Shown: one piece after another, positions 28,476-37,422 of the stretch
How the letters are laid out: every line of letters starts with the position of its first letter
Numbering within the stretch: position 1 is the stretch's first letter
NCBI RefSeq assembly: GCF_002836775.1
Contig: NZ_PJAQ01000066.1
Coordinates: 496,001 to 560,000 of the forward strand
From: Colwellia sp. 12G3
GTDB lineage: Bacteria > Pseudomonadota > Gammaproteobacteria > Enterobacterales > Alteromonadaceae
DNA length: 64,000 bases
Direction: 5' to 3'
The notes under the pieces: generated by a model
Seen by the model: the letters and a program-made list of their open reading frames with translations, nothing else
Told to the model about the DNA's origin: nothing
Databases searched by the model: none
Program-made: the position numbers and the translations under genes

Positions 28476-28484
28476 CTTTTAGAG

Positions 28485-29486
28485 TTAACTGCTAGCGCTA
28501 ACTTTAAGGTTCAGCACCTGTTGCCACAGACGAGTATTCTCTGGCGTGGCAACATTATTCTTCTTACCTAAGCGGTGAATATAACCGTTGATATAATCAA
28601 CCTCTGTAGATCTACCCGCCAACACATCACTTCGCATTGAAGAACAGTTACTTTCCGTTGCTAATGCTACTTTATGAACCATTGCTTGTAAGTCAGTAAA
28701 TGCTAAATCTATATTCTCAGCTTGGCTAACTTCAATGATCTCAGTTAATAATATTTTGATCTGCTCGGTAAAATTATCGTCATTTACCTTACCATTATCA
28801 ATATTATTAAGGGCAGTGATCGGGTTTATCACACAGTTAATTGCCAATTTTAACCACTGTTTTTTCACAATATCTTGATGAAAAGTAACCTGGGGTAGGG
28901 CAGAGTTCAACTTGCTGGTGAGTTGCTCTTGCTGGAGATAGCTCAGTTCACCAGAAAGTAGTCCTATATCACTTTGCCCTAACCCTGTATGAGTTATCGT
29001 TAATGGTGAAATTCGTAAACTGCCATGGGTAGTTAACATGGCAAGTATAACCTGCTGACTTGGTAGCAGTTTGGCTACCGCCTCAAAGGTGCCTATACCG
29101 TTGTGAGCAAGTATCACTATGCAATGAGGGGAAATGTATTTGGCAATACTCTCTATTTTACTGGCGATATGAAACGACTTTAGGCACAACAGAATAATAT
29201 CAGCAGACTCTATATCCGCTATTTGGCTATAAGTTAGCAGATAGCTTTTGGGGGAGGCTTGCTGATAGGAAGTAAATTGATAACTAGAAGTCCTTAGATT
29301 GTTCTTGCTAAGTAAGTCTTGATTTGAGGCAAGTAAAGTAACGTCGTTCTTTATATTTACAGTTACTGACGCACTATTTAAAATCTGATCTTGAGATAAA
29401 TGATGGTACCAAAGTAATCCCATTGCCCCTTGACCAACGACAACAATATTATCCACTCTGCTGGTCATTTGTTTATTATTTACCAT
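28485..29486 (-). CDS. panE: 2-dehydropantoate 2-reductase
   Basis: NADPH-dependent ketopantoate reductase of pantothenate synthesis. The 333-residue protein has the Rossmann motif VVVGQGAMGLLW at about 14-25, LAHNGIGTFE near 128, and the C-terminal helical domain with KLAINCVINPITALNN (catalytic Lys) and SSMRSDVLAGRSTEVDYING. The first ATG has no clear ribosome binding site and a second ATG six codons later is possible. It follows the VanZ-like gene by 31 bp. The family contains paralogues, so the substrate is assigned with moderate certainty. Confidence 0.82.
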   Translation of the reverse strand: MVNNKQMTSRVDNIVVVGQGAMGLLWYHHLSQDQILNSASVTVNIKNDVTLLASNQDLLSKNNLRTSSYQFTSYQQASPKSYLLTYSQIADIESADIILLCLKSFHIASKIESIAKYISPHCIVILAHNGIGTFEAVAKLLPSQQVILAMLTTHGSLRISPLTITHTGLGQSDIGLLSGELSYLQQEQLTSKLNSALPQVTFHQDIVKKQWLKLAINCVINPITALNNIDNGKVNDDNFTEQIKILLTEIIEVSQAENIDLAFTDLQAMVHKVALATESNCSSMRSDVLAGRSTEVDYINGYIHRLGKKNNVATPENTRLWQQVLNLKVSASS

Positions 29487-29517
29487 ATTATTTACGTCTT
29501 TAATTAGTCGTCGCTAG

Positions 29518-29901
29518 TTACAGTGTCTTAGCTATATTGTTTCTAAATAAATTGCGGTATAACCATTTTGCTAATATAAATAAGCTGATACCAACAACAT
29601 CAGCGATGAAGTCACCTAATTCACCACTTCTATAACCCAAAAAGGATTGACCTATTTCTGTTAACGCCCCATAAAAAATAAGTAATGGCACACAAAATTG
29701 CAGTGATAACTTTATAAGCGAGTGGCTAACCCAAGTTAAAATGAAAAAGCTAGTTAAGTGCCCTATAGTATCAATTTCGGGAAATTGAAATATACGTTTT
29801 CGTAAAGGATCGGGTAAAAATTCATGCGCGAAAAGTAGTAATATGGATACGATAATTACCGTAATAAAAAAGTAATAATGTTGGCGAGCTTTCACAAGCA
29901 A
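29518..29901 (-). CDS. VanZ-like membrane protein (127 aa)
   Basis: A small inner-membrane protein with four predicted helices and the VanZ-family pattern: IDTIGHLTSFFILTWV (about 42-57), FYGALTEIGQSFLGYRSGELGDFIADVVG (about 76-104). VanZ itself gives low-level teicoplanin resistance in enterococci, but Gram-negative relatives have no defined role. The start is uncertain: TTG at 29901 or GTG at 29895, neither with a strong ribosome binding site. It is probably co-transcribed with panE. Confidence 0.75.
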   Translation of the reverse strand: MLVKARQHYYFFITVIIVSILLLFAHEFLPDPLRKRIFQFPEIDTIGHLTSFFILTWVSHSLIKLSLQFCVPLLIFYGALTEIGQSFLGYRSGELGDFIADVVGISLFILAKWLYRNLFRNNIAKTL

Positions 29902-30018
29902 TCTGCAATTAAATAAGGAAGTGACTCGATACTAGCATGATTTACTCAGTATTTCTTATTGAAGCTTTCACTTAGGCAAAGTACCTAGAATAGTTACTTG
30001 CTTAAATCTGTACTTTAG

Positions 30019-30046
30019 TTGCGTGCATTAAACGTGAAGGTATAAT
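30019..30046 (+). promoter_or_regulatory. sigma70 promoter of yajQ
   Basis: TTGCGT (30019-30024), 16-bp spacer and a perfect TATAAT (30041-30046), 40 bases before the yajQ start codon. Confidence 0.55.
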
Positions 30047-30086
30047 GGTATGTATTGAACAATTCAACCTACTATAGAGAAAAATT

Positions 30087-30569
30087 ATGCCATCAATGGA
30101 TATCGTATCAGAAACTGATTTAGAAGAAGTTAAAAATGCCGTAGACAATGCAAATCGTGAAATTACTACACGTTTCGACTTCCGTGGTGTTGAGGCCAGT
30201 TTTGAATGGAAAAAACCTAATGTAGTTTTAAAAGCTGAAAGTGACTTTCAATTAAAGCAAATGTGCGACATGTTAAGAAGCCAATTAGCTAAGCGTAACG
30301 TTGATGCCAAAGCAATGGCAGTAGGTAATGCTAGCGCTACGGGGAAAAACTGGAGTCAGCAAGTTACCTTCAAAGAAGGTATCGAGCAGGATATGGCAAA
30401 GAAGGTTGTTAAACTGATCAAAGACGAAAAAATGAAGGTACAAGCCGCTATACAGGGTGAACAAGTACGGGTAACAGGTAAAAAACGTGATGATCTACAA
30501 GCGGTAATGCAATTAGTGCGTACAGCGGACTTAGAGCAATCGTTTCAGTTTACTAACTTTAAAGATTAA
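30087..30569 (+). CDS. yajQ: YajQ family nucleotide-binding protein
   Basis: A 160-residue cytoplasmic protein with two alpha-beta domains. It begins [26 protein letters not shown] and contains [13 protein letters not shown] and [14 protein letters not shown], all family hallmarks. Some YajQ proteins bind cyclic di-GMP (shown in Xanthomonas); that is not provable here. It is a single gene with its own promoter and terminator. Confidence 0.92.
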   Translation: MPSMDIVSETDLEEVKNAVDNANREITTRFDFRGVEASFEWKKPNVVLKAESDFQLKQMCDMLRSQLAKRNVDAKAMAVGNASATGKNWSQQVTFKEGIEQDMAKKVVKLIKDEKMKVQAAIQGEQVRVTGKKRDDLQAVMQLVRTADLEQSFQFTNFKD

Positions 30570-30634
30570 ATATTATTATTTTAGTCAATTTATCGTGGCT
30601 ACAGCCATTTCCTAGAATAAATACTGAATTAAGC

Positions 30635-30670
30635 AAGCACCAAAATTAACAAATTTTTGGTGCTTTTTTT
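30635..30670 (+). terminator. terminator of yajQ
   Basis: The stem AAGCACCAAAATT/AATTTTTGGTGCTT (one unpaired base) is followed by seven T residues. Confidence 0.85.
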
Positions 30671-30678
30671 ATACCCAT

Positions 30679-31257
30679 CTATTCGTTATTTTGCATTACG
30701 TCATCGGTAAAGTTCGTATGCCAGAATTTATAACCTTGAACGGTTGCTTGTGCAGCTGCACCCCATAAATTTGCTTGGTAAATTTTTACGCCCTCAATAT
30801 CGGCAGACTGGTTTGCAGAAGCATTTGTGCCTTCGCCATCATGTTCAGCGCTAGCTTCGGCGCGGGCGCCGCCATCCCAACCAGATTCTTTGAAACGCAC
30901 TAAAGCATCATTGTTTAAAAATACATAAACAAAAGCTATTTGCTTAAATCCAATGCCTGCGCCAACACCAACAGAAGCAAAGCGATAATAGTCAGTTTTA
31001 CCACCCTCATGCATTGTACAAACTCCGCCACCAGTTGATGCCGCAAATAAATAACTATCACTACCGGTACAAATGACATGCGCTTTATTCGCGTTTATAA
31101 CGGCTTTCGCATCAGGGTGGTCTTCATAAATTTTACCTAAAGCTGATGCTGTTTCTTCTCGTGCATTTTTCATTTTAGCTTCGGGTGTATTTCCTGTAGC
31201 GCAGCCCCATAATAAACTCGTGGTTAAACCCATCAATATTAGTTTCTTCATTACCAT
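30679..31257 (-). CDS. SYLF (Ysc84-like) domain lipoprotein
   Basis: A predicted outer-membrane or periplasmic lipoprotein. The ATG at 31257 has GAGG eight bases upstream and gives 192 residues; an upstream start at 31326 would bury the signal peptide. The signal ends in the lipobox LLWGC (Cys about residue 19). The rest fits the SYLF/Ysc84 lipid-binding fold: KAHVICTGSDSYLFAASTGGGV, then SVGVGAGIGFKQIAFVYVF and ESGWDGGARAEAS. Function in bacteria is unclear. It stands alone between yajQ and the metA control region. Confidence 0.75.
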   Translation of the reverse strand: MVMKKLILMGLTTSLLWGCATGNTPEAKMKNAREETASALGKIYEDHPDAKAVINANKAHVICTGSDSYLFAASTGGGVCTMHEGGKTDYYRFASVGVGAGIGFKQIAFVYVFLNNDALVRFKESGWDGGARAEASAEHDGEGTNASANQSADIEGVKIYQANLWGAAAQATVQGYKFWHTNFTDDVMQNNE

Positions 31258-31708
31258 TATAAATGCCTCATTATGTTGATATAAATGTAGAGTTGAATTA
31301 ATAATATAGGGTGATTTTTTGAACAAAGATAGTAACTTACTCTAAAATTTAATAATTAGCAGTGCTTCATTATTAATCTTAAGTGGGAACTACCGAATAG
31401 TCATTTAGATTAATTATACTCCTATGCTTTTATTTACCACTAGACTCGTTAATTATTTAGCTGCTTATCAAAAAAAGGCATGTAAATGTTGGCAGAAAAT
31501 ATTCAGAGAAGGTAAATGTTAACGATTGCCTATCCTCGTTTTATTCTCACGGGTATAGATGTAAAGAGAGATGCGTAGCCTTTGATTTTAAGATTTTTGG
31601 GCCAATATAAGACGCTTTAAGTTTTACCCAACAAGCAAAATAGGTGTCCAAGTGCTGTAGTACATGACTATTAGTTCGATAAATAACTAAGATGATAAAA
31701 AACAGTAT
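31258..31708. other. intergenic region upstream of metA, mostly uncharacterised
   Basis: About 450 bp between the SYLF lipoprotein start and the MetJ boxes. It is AT-rich. The word GTAAATG recurs near 31481 and 31512. I see no gene, tRNA, riboswitch or clear hairpin in it. Confidence 0.4.
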
Positions 31709-31740
31709 AGACGTCTATACGTTTAGATGTTGACATAGCT
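31709..31740 (+). promoter_or_regulatory. MetJ operator: four tandem met boxes
   Basis: Four consecutive 8-bp units: AGACGTCT (perfect match to the met box), ATACGTTT, AGATGTTG and ACATAGCT. They overlap the -35 hexamer of metA, the geometry expected for repression by MetJ with S-adenosylmethionine. Confidence 0.75.
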
Positions 31741-31757
31741 AGCAATCTAAGTAACAT
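31730..31757 (+). promoter_or_regulatory. metA promoter
   Basis: A perfect -35 TTGACA (31730-31735), 16-bp spacer and -10 TAACAT (31752-31757). The MetJ boxes cover the -35. Confidence 0.55.
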
Positions 31758-31800
31758 TATAACACTCAATTATTATGTGCTTTTTTTCTTAGGTAGCGTT

Positions 31801-32739
31801 ATGCCCATTAAAATTCCCGGTCAATTACCCGCTCTTTCCGTCTTAGATAACGAAAATATCTTTGTTATGTCTGAGGACCGTGCGACAAATCAAGAAATTC
31901 GCCCTATGCAAGTGGCGATCTTGAACTTAATGCCTAATAAAATTGAAACTGAAGTTCAAGTTTTACGGATGTTATCCAATACGCCATTACAAATTAATGT
32001 TGAATTTGTTCGTATTCATGCCAATGTCTCTAAAAATACCCCGAAGGAGCATTTAGAGAATTTCTATTGTTTGTTTGATGATATTAAACACAAACAATAT
32101 GATGGTCTTATCATCACAGGTGCACCGTTAGCTTTACTTGATTATCAAGAGGTTAGCTTTTGGGATAAAATTTGTGAAGTATTTGATTGGGCAGATAAAA
32201 ATGTGACTTCAACCATGTTTTCTTGTTGGGCTGCACATGCCGCTTTATATCATTATTACGGTTTAAATCGTCATTTACGTCAGCAAAAGTTATCCGGTGT
32301 TTATCAGCATTACCCACTGGATAGTAAAGAGGAGTTAACGCGTGGTTTTGATGAGAATTTTAATGTGCCACATTCTCGTTATGGTTATATAAATCAAACC
32401 GATTATCAAAGTATCGATGAGTTGAGTATATTAGCGCAATCACCCGATGCGGGTGTGTATTTAGTGGCGAGTAAAAATAAACGACAAGTATACCTAACAG
32501 GACACCCTGAATACGATACCGCTACCTTACATGAAGAGTATCTCAGAGATCGTAAAAAAAATGCAGATACCAAGTTGCCAATCAACTATTATCAAGATAA
32601 TAACGTTAATAATAAACCGGTAGGCTCATGGCGAAGTCATGGCAGTTTACTCTTTACTAACTGGTTAAATTATTATGTTTATCAAATAACGCCGTACCAA
32701 TTAGATGCAGACCATATTAATTCGACACTAATGAAATAG
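31801..32739 (+). CDS. metA: homoserine O-acyltransferase MetA (probably succinyltransferase)
   Basis: First committed step of methionine synthesis. The ATG at 31801 (AGGTAG upstream) gives MPIKIPGQLPAL, the family N terminus, and 312 residues. The nucleophile Cys is in FSCWAAHAALYHYYG near residue 142, and the catalytic His and Glu are in TGHPEYD. At the position reported to set acyl specificity (Gly in E. coli succinyltransferase, Glu in acetyltransferases) this protein has Ala (TGAPLALLD). A small residue favours succinyl-CoA, but this is inference. MetJ boxes precede the gene; metH follows after 56 bp. Confidence 0.9.
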   Translation: MPIKIPGQLPALSVLDNENIFVMSEDRATNQEIRPMQVAILNLMPNKIETEVQVLRMLSNTPLQINVEFVRIHANVSKNTPKEHLENFYCLFDDIKHKQYDGLIITGAPLALLDYQEVSFWDKICEVFDWADKNVTSTMFSCWAAHAALYHYYGLNRHLRQQKLSGVYQHYPLDSKEELTRGFDENFNVPHSRYGYINQTDYQSIDELSILAQSPDAGVYLVASKNKRQVYLTGHPEYDTATLHEEYLRDRKKNADTKLPINYYQDNNVNNKPVGSWRSHGSLLFTNWLNYYVYQITPYQLDADHINSTLMK

Positions 32740-32795
32740 TACGTTAAGTACTGAAAATTACCTTATTCTTTAAATAGTTATTTTTGGATTTAAAA

Positions 32796-35700
32796 ATGAA
32801 AAAACACCCATCTTTTGCCTTATTCGAACAGCAACTAGCTAAAAATATTCTCATTCTTGATGGTGCTATGGGCACAATGATCCAAGCGTATAAATTTGAA
32901 GAGCAAGACTTTAGAGCTGAGCGCTTTGCTGATTGGCATACCGATGTTAAAGGCAATAACGATATGTTAGTGCTGACTCAGCCAGAAATCATTAAAGCTA
33001 TTCACCTTGAATACCTCGAAGCCGGCGCAGATATTCTTGAAACTAACACCTTTAATGCGACGACGATTGCCATGGCCGATTACGACATGCAAGAGTATAG
33101 CGCTGAGATTAACCGTGTTGCTGCACAAATTGCCCGTGAAGCTGCCGATGAATATACCAAGAAAAACCCTGACCGCCCACGTTTTGTTGCCGGTGTGTTA
33201 GGGCCAACTAACCGTACTTGTTCAATTTCTCCTGATGTCAATGATCCTGCATATCGTAACGTGACATTTGATGAGCTAAAAGATGCTTACATTGAATCAA
33301 CGCTAGCCTTGATTGAAGGCGGTAGTGATATCATTTTAATCGAAACTATTTTCGATACCCTCAATGCTAAAGCCGCTATATTTGCAGTAGAAACTGTCTT
33401 TGACCAGTTAGGTGAGCGTTTACCTGTAATGATTTCAGGTACGATTACTGATGCCTCCGGTCGTACTTTATCAGGACAAACAACCGAAGCCTTTTATAAT
33501 TCATTACGCCACGCTAAACCTGTTTCATTCGGTCTTAACTGTGCGTTAGGTCCAGTTGAATTACGCCAATATGTTGCAGAGTTAAGCCGTATTTGTGATG
33601 TTGCCGTTTCTGCCCATCCTAATGCGGGTTTGCCAAACGCCTTTGGTGAATATGATTTTACCGTTGATGACATGAACACCCACGTAGAAGAGTGGGCTTC
33701 GTCAGGTTTCTTAAATATTATTGGTGGTTGTTGTGGTACCACGCCTGAGCATATTCGGGGCATGGCTGATTCGGTTGCAAATATCAAACCACGTAAAGTT
33801 GAAAAGCGTGAAGTTGCTTGTCGCTTATCAGGTTTAGAAGCATTAACTATTAATAAAGATAGCTTGTTTGTTAACGTTGGAGAACGTACTAACGTTACCG
33901 GCTCTGCTATGTTTAAGCGCTTAATTGTCGAAGAAGATTACGATAAAGCCATCTCTGTAGCCCTCCAACAAGTAGAAAATGGTGCCCAGATTATTGATAT
34001 CAACATGGATGAAGGCATGTTGGACTCAAAAACCGCTATGGTGCGTTTTTTAAATCTAATTGCCGGCGAACCAGACATTGCTAAAGTGCCAATCATGATT
34101 GACTCCTCTAAGTGGGACATCATTGAAGCAGGCCTTAAATGTATTCAAGGTAAAGGTATTGTTAACTCTATCAGCCTGAAAGAAGGCGAAGAAAATTTCC
34201 GTCACCAAGCTGAATTACTTCGTCGTTACGGCGCTGCTGTTATTGTAATGGCGTTTGATGAAGAAGGGCAAGCTGATACCCGTAAGCGTAAATATGAAAT
34301 TTGTCATCGTGCTTATCACATGCTTGTTGATGAAATTGGTTACCCGCCAGAAGATATTATTTTCGACCCGAATATTTTTGCCGTTGCCACGGGTATTGAA
34401 GAGCACAATAACTACGCGGTCGATTTTATCGAAGCGGTAGATGATATTAAGAAAAACCTACCCTATGCGATGATCTCTGGTGGTGTATCAAATGTGTCTT
34501 TCTCATTTAGAGGAAACAACCCCGTACGTGAAGCCATTCACGCGGTATTTTTATACTACGCCATTAAAAATGGCATGGACATGGGTATTGTTAATGCAGG
34601 TCAGCTAGCTATTTATTCAGACTTACCCGATAAGCTGAAACAAGCGGTAGAAGACGTTATTCAGAATAAGGATGATGATGCCACCGAACGCTTGCTTGAT
34701 ATTGCTCAAGAGTATCATGGTAAAGCTGGCGGACAAGTTTCAAAAACTGATTTAACTTGGCGAGAATTGCCGATTAATGCACGTCTATCTCATGCGTTAG
34801 TTAAAGGCATTAATGAATTCATTATTGAGGATACCGAAGAAGCCCGTTTAGCTGCCGACCGTCCTTTAGATGTTATTGAAGGGCCATTGATGGATGGCAT
34901 GAACACCGTCGGCGATTTATTTGGCGCGGGTGAGATGTTTTTACCGCAAGTAGTAAAGTCAGCGCGGGTAATGAAACAAGCGGTTGCTTACTTAAACCCT
35001 TATATTGAAGAGGGGAAAACTGAAATAAGCACCAATGGTAAAGTGTTGCTCGCCACGGTTAAAGGTGATGTACACGATATCGGTAAAAACATTGTTGGCG
35101 TAGTACTGCAATGTAATAACTATGAAATTATTGATCTTGGCGTGATGGTTTCTTGTGATGATATTTTACGCGTCGCTAAAGAAGAAAACGTTGATATCAT
35201 TGGTCTATCAGGCTTGATCACACCATCACTTGATGAAATGGTTTATGTTGCTAAAGAAATGAAACGAACAGGTTTGAAATTGCCTTTATTAATTGGTGGT
35301 GCAACCACGTCAAAGGCACATACAGCGGTTAAAATTGAACCGCAATATGATGAGCCGGTGGTTTATGTATCGAATGCTTCTCGCGCAGTCTCTGTGGTAA
35401 GTAACTTGTTATCAAGTGAACATAAAGCAGGATTTTTTGCCAGTACCCAAGAAGAATATGAACGTGTCCGTGTTCGCCATTATAAAAAAGGTCCGCGTTC
35501 AAGTTTAATTAGTCTTGAAGCTGCGCGAGCTAATGCCACCAAAATTAATTTTGATGATTATACGCCGAAAAAACCTAACAAGTTGGGGGTAACGGTACTT
35601 GATAATATCGATTTGAACGAAGTTAGAAAATATATTGATTGGACACCATTTTTCATGACATGGCAGATGTCGGGCAAGTATCCTCTCATTTTAAAACATG

Positions 35701-36488
35701 AAGTGATTGGCGTTGAAGCAACGAGCTTATTTAATGATGCTAACGCCATGCTTGATGACGTTATCAATAATAAAAAAATATCTGCTAGAGCGGTATTTGG
35801 TTTGTTTCCTGCGAACAGTAATCAAGATGACATACAGCTGTACACCGATGAAAGTCGCCAGGAAAAATTAATGAGACTTCACCAACTACGTCAACAAAGT
35901 AAAAAACCAGCAGGGCAGTTTAATCGTTGTTTGTCTGATTATATAGCACCAAAAGACTCAGGTATTGAAGATTATGTTGGTGCTTTTGCTGTGTCAGCAG
36001 GTTTTGGTGTGGAAGAGTTAGTCAAAGTTTTTGATGCTGATCATGATGCTTATAATTCAATATTACTCAAAGCGGTCGCTGATCGATTAGCTGAAGCGAG
36101 TGCTGAATATTTGCATGAAAAAGTGCGAAAAGAATATTGGGGTTTTGCGCCTGATGAAGATCTTAATAATGACGCGTTAATTCGTGAAAGTTATCAGGGT
36201 ATTCGCCCAGCGCCAGGTTATCCTGCTTGCCCTGAGCATACTGAAAAAGGTTTGTTGTGGGAATTACTTAATGTTAAAGAAAACATTGATATGGACCTCA
36301 CCTCAAGTTATGCCATGTGGCCTGGTGCTGCGGTAAGTGGTTGGTATTTTTCTCATCCAGAATCTAAGTACTTTGCCGTAGCTAAACTGGCTAAAGATCA
36401 AGTGCTCGATTATGCAGCACGTAAAGGTATGACCATCGAGCAAGCAGAACGTTGGTTATCTGCAAACTTAGACTACGAACCAGAATAA
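32796..36488 (+). CDS. metH: cobalamin-dependent methionine synthase
   Basis: Transfers methyl from methyltetrahydrofolate to homocysteine through cobalamin. The ATG at 32796 gives 1230 residues, full length. Domains in order: homocysteine binding (about 1-330, zinc Cys in GLNCALG and GGCCGTT), pterin binding (about 350-620, [11 protein letters not shown] at its start), the four-helix cap and cobalamin domain (about 650-890, with [13 protein letters not shown] whose His ligates cobalt), and the reactivation domain (about 920-1230, [12 protein letters not shown] binding SAM). It lies directly downstream of metA and may share its MetJ control. Confidence 0.96.
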   Translation: MKKHPSFALFEQQLAKNILILDGAMGTMIQAYKFEEQDFRAERFADWHTDVKGNNDMLVLTQPEIIKAIHLEYLEAGADILETNTFNATTIAMADYDMQEYSAEINRVAAQIAREAADEYTKKNPDRPRFVAGVLGPTNRTCSISPDVNDPAYRNVTFDELKDAYIESTLALIEGGSDIILIETIFDTLNAKAAIFAVETVFDQLGERLPVMISGTITDASGRTLSGQTTEAFYNSLRHAKPVSFGLNCALGPVELRQYVAELSRICDVAVSAHPNAGLPNAFGEYDFTVDDMNTHVEEWASSGFLNIIGGCCGTTPEHIRGMADSVANIKPRKVEKREVACRLSGLEALTINKDSLFVNVGERTNVTGSAMFKRLIVEEDYDKAISVALQQVENGAQIIDINMDEGMLDSKTAMVRFLNLIAGEPDIAKVPIMIDSSKWDIIEAGLKCIQGKGIVNSISLKEGEENFRHQAELLRRYGAAVIVMAFDEEGQADTRKRKYEICHRAYHMLVDEIGYPPEDIIFDPNIFAVATGIEEHNNYAVDFIEAVDDIKKNLPYAMISGGVSNVSFSFRGNNPVREAIHAVFLYYAIKNGMDMGIVNAGQLAIYSDLPDKLKQAVEDVIQNKDDDATERLLDIAQEYHGKAGGQVSKTDLTWRELPINARLSHALVKGINEFIIEDTEEARLAADRPLDVIEGPLMDGMNTVGDLFGAGEMFLPQVVKSARVMKQAVAYLNPYIEEGKTEISTNGKVLLATVKGDVHDIGKNIVGVVLQCNNYEIIDLGVMVSCDDILRVAKEENVDIIGLSGLITPSLDEMVYVAKEMKRTGLKLPLLIGGATTSKAHTAVKIEPQYDEPVVYVSNASRAVSVVSNLLSSEHKAGFFASTQEEYERVRVRHYKKGPRSSLISLEAARANATKINFDDYTPKKPNKLGVTVLDNIDLNEVRKYIDWTPFFMTWQMSGKYPLILKHEVIGVEATSLFNDANAMLDDVINNKKISARAVFGLFPANSNQDDIQLYTDESRQEKLMRLHQLRQQSKKPAGQFNRCLSDYIAPKDSGIEDYVGAFAVSAGFGVEELVKVFDADHDAYNSILLKAVADRLAEASAEYLHEKVRKEYWGFAPDEDLNNDALIRESYQGIRPAPGYPACPEHTEKGLLWELLNVKENIDMDLTSSYAMWPGAAVSGWYFSHPESKYFAVAKLAKDQVLDYAARKGMTIEQAERWLSANLDYEPE

Positions 36489-36589
36489 GTTGAATCAGAA
36501 TAAGTTAAGTTTGAATAAAAGGGCTGAACTTATTCGTTGTTTGAATTGGTGATTTTATTACCGATATCAGCAGTACACCTTGAGAACAA

Positions 36590-36633
36590 TAAAAAAGGCT
36601 GCATCATGATTTAATCATAATGCAGCCTTTTTC
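36590..36633. terminator. bidirectional terminator between metH and hpf
   Basis: The stem AAAAAGGCTGCAT/ATGCAGCCTTTTT with an inner ATGAT/ATCAT pair; A and T runs on both sides suit metH (plus) and hpf (minus). Confidence 0.88.
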
Positions 36634-36764
36634 GATTTACAAATACACTTCTAGCTATTAGTTTTCTTGTTGATATTTATTGAGTTAATATTTGCTTATA
36701 ATGTCTTGCGACACTATAAGCACTTCACTAATCGTGTTCGCTTATACCTTAGTTTATGTCTAAG

Positions 36765-37100
36765 TTAAGCTGAGTGATATAAGTCTGTTTGTGGTACAAC
36801 AAACTTATTATTAAATTTGGCTGATAACACACCTTTGCGACGAGCAAGGGCAACTTGTAGTTTCTTAGCAACTTTGGCGATGGCCACATACAGTTGTTTG
36901 TCAGAAGCATTTACGGTGACTTTCTCTCCTTCGTACAATGTTGTTACTTCAAGTTTTTGTAGATGCGGCTCAACGGTAATGGTTGAGTTTAACGTCATAA
37001 TCGACGGATAATGCTTAGAGACTTTCGCAAACTTATTCTCGATAGATTGCTTGATACCTTCAGTTATTTCAACGTGGTGTCCAGAAATTTTAATCTTCAT
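36765..37100 (-). CDS. hpf: ribosome hibernation promoting factor (HPF/RaiA family)
   Basis: Binds the 30S decoding region in stationary phase and inactivates ribosomes. The ATG at 37100 (AGAGG eight bases upstream) gives MKIKISGHHVEITEGIK, the family start, and 111 residues. The core beta-alpha fold ends near residue 95 with AKVAKKLQVALARRKG; the tail is short, so it is the short-form type rather than the long dimerising HPF. A 15-codon ORF (37097-37144) with a strong ribosome binding site overlaps its start codon. Confidence 0.88.
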   Translation of the reverse strand: MKIKISGHHVEITEGIKQSIENKFAKVSKHYPSIMTLNSTITVEPHLQKLEVTTLYEGEKVTVNASDKQLYVAIAKVAKKLQVALARRKGVLSAKFNNKFVVPQTDLYHSA

Positions 37101-37144
37101 AGTCTTACCTCTTTTGTTATCTTCATCTTTGTCTTCACCTTCAT
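37097..37144 (-). CDS. possible 15-aa leader peptide overlapping the hpf start
   Basis: Reads MKVKTKMKITKEVRL and stops with TGA that overlaps the hpf ATG (ATGA). GGAGG lies three bases before its start codon, a close spacing. It would couple translation of hpf to the leader. It is short, and Lys-rich composition could simply reflect an A/G-rich leader, so this is tentative. Confidence 0.35.
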   Translation of the reverse strand: MKVKTKMKITKEVRL

Positions 37145-37331
37145 ATTCCTCCTTCATTCATAAAAATGCAATAGGAAAAAGGTAGAAAAATGCAATTAAA
37201 TGTAACCGTTATTTAGCCTTACTTTGTTCATTTTTGGGCATGAAAAATGCAGGTTTAAATACGACAAAAAGTAACAAGATAAACAATAAATTAATTATTC
37301 AAATAACTGATAAAACAGAAATGACAAAACA

Positions 37332-37369
37332 AAAAACGGCAAGTGACCTAAGTCACTTGCCGTTTTATT
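37332..37369 (-). terminator. terminator of the S9 peptidase gene
   Basis: The stem ACGGCAAGTGAC/GTCACTTGCCGT with a four-base loop, T-rich on the minus-strand side, 54 bp after the peptidase stop. Confidence 0.82.
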
Positions 37370-37422
37370 AGCGCTTGATAGCTATTGATTAATGGTTAAT
37401 ATCAAAGTAATTAGCTAAACAG

